A stretch of DNA of 11,228 nucleotides. It comes from Verrucomicrobiales bacterium (GTDB lineage: Bacteria; Verrucomicrobiota; Verrucomicrobiia; Verrucomicrobiales; DEV007). Numbering within the stretch: the stretch's first letter is position 1; every line of letters starts with the position of its first letter. The DNA lies in NCBI GenBank assembly GCA_023253615.1, contig JALRFZ010000197.1, forward strand, positions 1 through 11,228, read 5' to 3'. The position numbers and the translations under genes are program-made. Positions 7,357 to 11,228 of the stretch are shown one piece after another. Under the pieces are notes generated by a model, which worked only from the letters and a program-made list of their open reading frames with translations, was not told the origin of the DNA and ran no database searches.

Positions 7357-8640
7357 ATGAGGAACGATTTCTACGGAGCATTCGACTGCGAACGGATCGA
7401 GGGGCACAAGCCCCTGCGGGAGGGCGAGCACCGTTCACCCTTCCAGATCGATCGCGATCGTATCATCCACACCTCGGCTTTCCGGCGGCTCCAGAACAAG
7501 ACCCAGGTCTTTTTCAGCGGGGAATACGATTTTTACCGCACCCGCCTCACCCATTCGATCGAGGTCGCCCAGATCGGCCGCAGCCTCTGCGACCGGCTCA
7601 ATCGCACCTCTCCCCTGCTCGGACCGGATTACTTCCTCGATGCCGATCTCGTCGAAGCCGTCTGCCTTTCCCACGACATCGGGCATCCGCCCTTCGGCCA
7701 CACCGGCGAGCGCACCCTGCACCGGCTCATGCAGCCCTACGGAGGCTTCGAGGGCAATGCCCAGACCCTGCGCATCCTCTCGACGATCCTCTTTGGTCCC
7801 GATCGCGGGATGAATCCGACGCGCGCGCTGATGGACGGCGTGCTGAAATACAAGACCCTTTTCGGTGAAGTCGCCGACCAGAAAAATCATTTCCTCTACG
7901 CCGATCAGCAGCCGCTCCTCGATTTCGTCATGGCGGGCCGCGGCTTTCCGGAAACGCTCGCCCCGGGAAAGGCCCGCAACGGATTCCGCTCGATCGAATG
8001 CCGCCTCATGGATTGGGCCGACGACACCGCCTATTCGCTGAACGACATCGCCGACGGCATCCAGGCCGGCTTCATCCAGATCGACCGCATCGAGCGCTGG
8101 GCCGCGGGCCAGACCCTGACAGACGCCCAAAGCAGCCTCATCGCGGAGCTGCTCGAGGCGATCCGGCGCGGGAGGGTCGAATCGACCGTGGGCAAAAAGA
8201 TCGGACGCTTCATCGGCGCGGTGGAGCTCGGGGAAATCGCGGGGACGGACGCCCCCCTCGCCGATCTCACCGCCCGCCACCGCCACCGCCTCATCATCGA
8301 CCCGGCCGTGGAGGAGGAATGCGCCCTCTACAAACGGCTCGCCCTCGATCTCGTCTTCCGCAGCCAGCAGCTCCAGCAGCTCGACCGGAAATCCGACTAC
8401 ATCCTGACGCGCCTCTTCGGAGTCTTCGCCGAGCTCTACATCGTGCCCGGTCAACCGGGGCGTGGTCATTACCATCTCCTCTCCGACGAGGAGGAGAGGC
8501 TCATCTTCTCCCAGCCCGATGAAGCCTCCCGCGCCCGCGTCGTCTGCGACGTGCTCGCGAAGATGACCGACGGGATCGCCTCGCGCACCTACCGCCGCCT
8601 TTTCGACGCCGACTTCGGATCGATCGTCGATCTCGTGTGA
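7357..8640 (+). CDS. dgt: Deoxyguanosinetriphosphate triphosphohydrolase-like protein (HD domain)
   Basis: The 427-residue cytoplasmic protein is of normal length for the dGTPase family, which hydrolyses dNTPs to deoxynucleosides and triphosphate and so controls nucleotide pools. The family signature RDRIIHTSAFRRLQNKTQV (residues 33-51) is followed by RTRLTHSIEVAQIGRSL (61-77), which gives metal ligand His66. The HD pair is His106-Asp107 in LSHDIGHPPFGHTGE (104-118), and the last metal Asp is in MDWADDTAYSLNDIADG (218-234). All four ligands are present. The form FEGNAQTLRI (131-140) is typical of the family. The ATG at 7357 was chosen because the signature starts about 30 residues later, as in homologues; no strong ribosome-binding site precedes it. 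It stands alone, divergent from the kinase and convergent with the C26 hydrolase 21 nt away. Substrate preference among dNTPs cannot be read from sequence. Confidence 0.92.
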   Translation: MRNDFYGAFDCERIEGHKPLREGEHRSPFQIDRDRIIHTSAFRRLQNKTQVFFSGEYDFYRTRLTHSIEVAQIGRSLCDRLNRTSPLLGPDYFLDADLVEAVCLSHDIGHPPFGHTGERTLHRLMQPYGGFEGNAQTLRILSTILFGPDRGMNPTRALMDGVLKYKTLFGEVADQKNHFLYADQQPLLDFVMAGRGFPETLAPGKARNGFRSIECRLMDWADDTAYSLNDIADGIQAGFIQIDRIERWAAGQTLTDAQSSLIAELLEAIRRGRVESTVGKKIGRFIGAVELGEIAGTDAPLADLTARHRHRLIIDPAVEEECALYKRLALDLVFRSQQLQQLDRKSDYILTRLFGVFAELYIVPGQPGRGHYHLLSDEEERLIFSQPDEASRARVVCDVLAKMTDGIASRTYRRLFDADFGSIVDLV

Positions 8641-8661
8641 GCGGAGAGTTTTGGCTCTTTG

Positions 8662-9441
8662 TCAGGGTGATGCCGCGGCCTCGACGAAGGCCTTCAGCAA
8701 TTTCGCCTGGGTGCCGTCTTCGGGCATCATCTTCTCGGGATGCCACTGCACGCCGATGAGGAAACGATCGGGATCGGTCGTCTCCGTCGCCTCGACGATG
8801 CCTTCGGGCGATCTGGCGACGGCCCGGAGTCCCTTGCCGATGTCGTCGGCGGCCTGGTGGTGGAAGGAATTCACCGTCACCTCCTCCGACCCGAGGATGC
8901 GGGCGAGGCGCGAGCCGGGCTCGAGCGTCACGGGATGTTCCGTATCGCGGTGGTTGACGTCGCGCTCGGACGGAATGTCCTGGATCAGGGTGCCGCCCGT
9001 GGCGACGTTGATCCACTGGCTGCCGAGACAGATGCCGAGGAGCGGTTTGTCGGTCTTTTCGATCCACTCGCGGATCAGCACCTTCTCGAACTGGAAGCGG
9101 TCGTCGTCGAGCAGTTCGACCGTCTCGTGCGGCTCTTCACCATACTCCGAGGGCGGGATGTCGGCCCCTCCGGGCATGAGGAGACCATCGAGCAGATCGA
9201 GATATTCCGGGACGCGGGACGCGTTGCCGCCCGTGTTCGGCAACACCACCGGGATCCCGCCCGACTCACGGACCGCACGGACATAGGCTTCGCCGGTGAG
9301 GCTCGCGATCCCGATGAGGGGTGCGCGTTTTGCCGCAGGCGCTTCCGACACCGCCGTGCTCCGGCCGACGAGGAAACCGACCCCGGCCGTGACGATGGCA
9401 AGGGCGGCGAAAAGGAAAAGACGGCGTTGCTCGGGTTTCAT
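8662..9441 (-). CDS. Membrane-anchored class I glutamine amidotransferase-like gamma-glutamyl hydrolase (peptidase C26)
   Basis: The 259-residue protein has a basic start (KPEQRR) and one hydrophobic helix (residues 8-26, [19 protein letters not shown]), then a short Ala-rich linker. The class I glutamine amidotransferase fold follows: LIGIASL (42-48), [19 protein letters not shown] (83-101), the nucleophile elbow LLGICLGSQ with Cys138, [12 protein letters not shown] (145-156), NSFHHQA (191-197) and GVQWHPEKM (230-238) with His234 and Glu236. The SFHHQ element places it in the C26 group that includes PuuD (gamma-glutamyl-GABA hydrolase) and folate gamma-glutamyl hydrolases. There is no synthetase partner nearby, so it is probably a stand-alone hydrolase. 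The anchor predicts a catalytic domain outside the cytoplasm, which is unusual for the group. The ATG at 9441 gives the best anchor; upstream codons to 9519 would overlap the sulfatase control region. The true substrate is unknown. Confidence 0.85.
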   Translation of the reverse strand: MKPEQRRLFLFAALAIVTAGVGFLVGRSTAVSEAPAAKRAPLIGIASLTGEAYVRAVRESGGIPVVLPNTGGNASRVPEYLDLLDGLLMPGGADIPPSEYGEEPHETVELLDDDRFQFEKVLIREWIEKTDKPLLGICLGSQWINVATGGTLIQDIPSERDVNHRDTEHPVTLEPGSRLARILGSEEVTVNSFHHQAADDIGKGLRAVARSPEGIVEATETTDPDRFLIGVQWHPEKMMPEDGTQAKLLKAFVEAAASP

Positions 9442-9502
9442 CCGGAGAAGAGTAGGAGATCCCCCCTGCAAAGTCCAGTTTCGACTTTCCCCCGGCCGAC
9501 CC

Positions 9503-9533
9503 GACAGGGTAGGATGCACGGACCAACCCTGTC
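9503..9533. promoter_or_regulatory. Inverted repeat ending at the sulfatase start codon
   Basis: GACAGGGT (9503-9510) and ACCCTGTC (9526-9533) are exact reverse complements separated by 15 nt; the right arm ends on the base before the ATG. It could be an operator for a regulator of the sulfatase (and of the divergent C26 gene), or an mRNA hairpin that covers the ribosome entry site. No Shine-Dalgarno sequence is seen in the loop other than the purine run AGGA at 9511-9514. The repeat is certain, the function inferred. Confidence 0.5.
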
Positions 9534-11045
9534 ATGTGCAAGTTCCTCCTCCCGATCCTCCTGCTCGTCGCCGCCGCGTCGGCGGCGGAGCGTCCCCGCG
9601 ACATCCTCTTCATCCTCGCCGACGACCATCGTCACGATGCGATGGGATTTCTCGGCCATCCCTGGCTCGAGACGCCCGGATTCGACCGCCTCGCCAAAGG
9701 AGGCGCGCATTTTCCCAAGGCGATGGTGACGACCTCGCTCTGCTCCCCGAGCCGGGCCAGCATCCTCACCGGGCTCTACGCCCACCGCCATCGTGTCGTC
9801 GACAACTACAACCCCGTCTCTCCCGATCTCGTCTTCTTCCCCCAGCTCCTCCAGGAAGCCGGTTACGAGACGGCCTTTTTCGGGAAATGGCACATGGGCG
9901 AGACCGATGAACCACAGCGCGGCTTCGACCACTGGGCCGCCTTCAAGGGACAGGGCACCTACTGGCCCGACGGCCGCGGCACCTCCCGCGTCGTGCCGCA
10001 GACCGCCTACGACGGCTACAACATCAACGGCACCCGGAAACCACAGCAGGGCTACATCACCGACGAGCTCACCGACATGGCGCTTGAGTGGCTCGACTCG
10101 CGCGATCCTGACAAACCGTTTTTTCTCTACCTCTCGCACAAGGCGGTACACTCCGATTTCGTCCCGCACGACCGCCACCGCGGGAGATACGAGGAAAAAC
10201 CCTTCCCCGCCCCGCCGACGCTCGCCCCGCCCGCGGGGAATCCGGGGGACTGGCCGCGCTGGGTGCTCGACCAGCGCAACAGCCGCCACGGCACCGGCTA
10301 CGGCTACAACCTGCCGGATTTCGACGTGGCCTTCTACTACCGCCGCTACATGGAGGCGCTCCTCGCCGTCGATGAGAATGTCTCGCGCGTCCTCGACTGG
10401 CTCGAGCGGGAGGGGCGGCTCGACGACACCCTCGTCGTCTACATGGCCGACAATGGTTTCCAGTTCGGCGAGCACGGGCTGATCGACAAACGCACCGCAC
10501 ACGAGGCCTCGATCCGCGTGCCCTTGTTGATGCATTGCCCCGGAATGATCCCGGGCGGCACCGTGGTGGAGCAGACCGTCGCGAACATCGACATCGCACC
10601 CACCCTGCTCGAAATCGCGGGAGCCCTGCCCGCCGACGCCGGGCGCCGTTTCGACGGGCGCAGCTTCCTGCCGCTCCTGCAGGGGAAGACGGACGGCTGG
10701 CGCGAAGAGATCCTCTACGAATACTACTGGGAACAGAACTACCCGCAGACCCCGACGATGCACGGACTCGTCGGCGGGCGATGGAAGTATGTCAGGCCCC
10801 ACGGGATCTGGGATCTCGGCGAACTCTATGATCTCGCCGGCGATCCGCACGAGGAGAGAAACCTCTTCCTCGATCCCACCCATCAGGATCGCATCCGCGA
10901 AATGAACGAGCGCCTTTTCGATCTCCTCGAGGAGACGGAGGGGGAAAACCTGCCGCTCTTGCGCGACCGCGGCGAGGTCTTTCCCTGGCGGAAAAAGGGC
11001 GGACCCGCCGAGGCTCCGTTCCCCCCGCATTTTCTGAGGGATTGA
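9534..11045 (+). CDS. Secreted sulfatase, formylglycine (Cys) type
   Basis: The 503-residue protein begins with a signal peptide (residues 1-18, FLLPILLLVAAASA) and is exported. The alkaline phosphatase/sulfatase fold is complete: metal ligands Asp30-Asp31 in ILFILADDHRHD, the maturation motif CSPSR at 70-74 followed by ASILTG (Cys70 would become formylglycine), GKWHMG with Lys118 and His120, His206 in LSHKAVHSDF, and DNGFQFGEHGLIDKR with Asp306-Asn307 and Lys319. The C-terminal subdomain is present (KYV..., then ELYDLAGDPHEERNL), so the gene looks full length. Such enzymes remove sulfate esters from polysaccharides or glycosaminoglycans; general resemblance is to N-acetylglucosamine-6-sulfatase-like members, but the substrate cannot be assigned. 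Maturation needs a formylglycine-generating enzyme encoded elsewhere. It has no glycoside hydrolase neighbour in this window. The start directly abuts an inverted repeat; the divergent C26 gene shares the 92-nt spacer. Confidence 0.93.
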   Translation: MCKFLLPILLLVAAASAAERPRDILFILADDHRHDAMGFLGHPWLETPGFDRLAKGGAHFPKAMVTTSLCSPSRASILTGLYAHRHRVVDNYNPVSPDLVFFPQLLQEAGYETAFFGKWHMGETDEPQRGFDHWAAFKGQGTYWPDGRGTSRVVPQTAYDGYNINGTRKPQQGYITDELTDMALEWLDSRDPDKPFFLYLSHKAVHSDFVPHDRHRGRYEEKPFPAPPTLAPPAGNPGDWPRWVLDQRNSRHGTGYGYNLPDFDVAFYYRRYMEALLAVDENVSRVLDWLEREGRLDDTLVVYMADNGFQFGEHGLIDKRTAHEASIRVPLLMHCPGMIPGGTVVEQTVANIDIAPTLLEIAGALPADAGRRFDGRSFLPLLQGKTDGWREEILYEYYWEQNYPQTPTMHGLVGGRWKYVRPHGIWDLGELYDLAGDPHEERNLFLDPTHQDRIREMNERLFDLLEETEGENLPLLRDRGEVFPWRKKGGPAEAPFPPHFLRD

Positions 11046-11098
11046 AGCCGGACCCCGGCAGGGCGGCACTCCTCCCGCGCCCGCCGACCGTCGGATGG

Positions 11099-11129
11099 TT
11101 GACGAAAGGCGTGGCGTCATACATTGTAT
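11099..11129 (+). promoter_or_regulatory. Putative promoter/operator of the AbrB-type gene
   Basis: TTGACG (11099-11104) matches a -35 box well; TACATT (11120-11125) 15 nt on is a fair -10. The -10 region lies within ATACATTGTAT (11119-11129), a perfect 5-bp inverted repeat around one T. It ends 4 nt before the ATG at 11134, so any transcript would be nearly leaderless. AbrB/MazE-type proteins commonly repress their own promoter through short AT-rich palindromes, which fits this placement. Spacing is shorter than ideal, so the exact boxes are tentative. Confidence 0.45.
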
Positions 11130-11133
11130 TACC

Positions 11134-11228
11134 ATGATCAAAACCATCACCAAAATCGGCAACTCCCGCGGACTGATCTTCGACAGCGCCCTGCTCCAGC
11201 TCGCCCGGCTCAAGGAGGGGGATCAGGT
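11134..11228 (+). CDS. AbrB/MazE-type (SpoVT-AbrB fold) antitoxin-like protein, 3' truncated by window edge
   Basis: Only 31 codons plus two bases are in the window. They read MIKTITKIGNSRGLIFDSAL and continue LQLARLKEGDQV. This is the N-terminal swapped-hairpin DNA-binding motif of the AbrB/MazE family: a strand, then K-x-GNS, a hydrophobic strand, a helix ending in a Leu, and the GD-x-V turn. Members are usually the antitoxin of a MazF- or PIN-type toxin pair, or a transition-state regulator. The first position of the short motif after GNS carries RG, and FDSALL replaces the more common IPK-x-LL, as in many orphan family members. The toxin gene, if any, would lie just beyond the right edge. 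The start is supported by the short distance to a good -35 and a palindrome. The fold is likely; whether it is a toxin-antitoxin pair is not shown. Confidence 0.7.
   Translation, partial: MIKTITKIGNSRGLIFDSALLQLARLKEGDQ

Noticed and set aside
8641..8661. Bidirectional terminator between the convergent dGTPase and C26 genes
   Set aside because: Only a 4-bp stem (AGAG/CTCT) can form in the 21-nt gap; too weak to call.
11047..11094. Terminator after the sulfatase: hairpins GCCGG-ACC-CCGGC (11047-11059) and CCGAC-C-GTCGG (11084-11094)
   Set aside because: The stems are short, the second loop is too tight, and neither is followed by a T run, so I cannot support a terminator.
9438..11213. A 591-codon open frame on the minus strand, longer than the sulfatase it covers
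   Set aside because: It is antisense to a sulfatase with every catalytic motif. Long antisense frames are expected in GC-rich genes with G/C third positions; the translation is low-complexity (rich in V, E, G, R) with no recognisable domain.
1..11228. CRISPR array, tRNA, rRNA, insertion sequence or phage genes
   Set aside because: I saw no regularly spaced repeats, no tRNA-like cloverleaf, no rRNA segments, no transposase motifs and no phage structural genes on either strand by reading.

Overview
The window is GC-rich, densely packed bacterial chromosome, most likely from the Verrucomicrobiota or a close PVC relative. Pointers to this are a large prepilin-associated protein resembling Verru_Chthon cassette protein A at the left edge, a formylglycine-type sulfatase with a signal peptide, a Hanks-type kinase that was once fused to a transmembrane segment and a LamG-like domain, and the lack of strong Shine-Dalgarno sites before most starts. 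The phylum is inferred from gene content, not from any marker gene.

Layout, left to right: (1) plus strand 1-2321, the C-terminal part of a GspK/Verru_Chthon-A-like protein followed 3 nt later by a small secreted protein of unknown function. (2) Minus strand 2335-5093, read right to left: a DoxX-family membrane protein, a DEAD-box RNA helicase whose motif II reads DEVD, and a divergent dihydropteroate synthase (folP). (3) Minus strand 5203-7232, a serine/threonine kinase gene that is broken twice: a -1 type frameshift just after the kinase domain and an in-frame TAA inside the LamG-like domain. The kinase domain itself is intact. (4) An AT-rich divergent spacer at 7233-7356. (5) Plus strand 7357-8640, a dGTPase-like dNTP triphosphohydrolase. 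(6) Minus strand 8662-9441, a class I glutamine amidotransferase-like (C26) hydrolase with an N-terminal membrane anchor. (7) Plus strand 9534-11045, a secreted sulfatase whose start codon directly abuts an inverted repeat. (8) Plus strand from 11134, the first 31 codons of an AbrB/MazE-type antitoxin-like protein that runs off the window.

Most genes are housekeeping or catabolic singletons. Only 1-2321, and perhaps the DoxX-helicase-folP run, look like transcription units. I do not see a complete new multi-gene system. The items most worth checking are the broken membrane kinase, the unusual substrate loops of the DHPS, the membrane-anchored C26 hydrolase, the inverted repeat at the sulfatase start, and the truncated toxin-antitoxin-like gene at the right edge.
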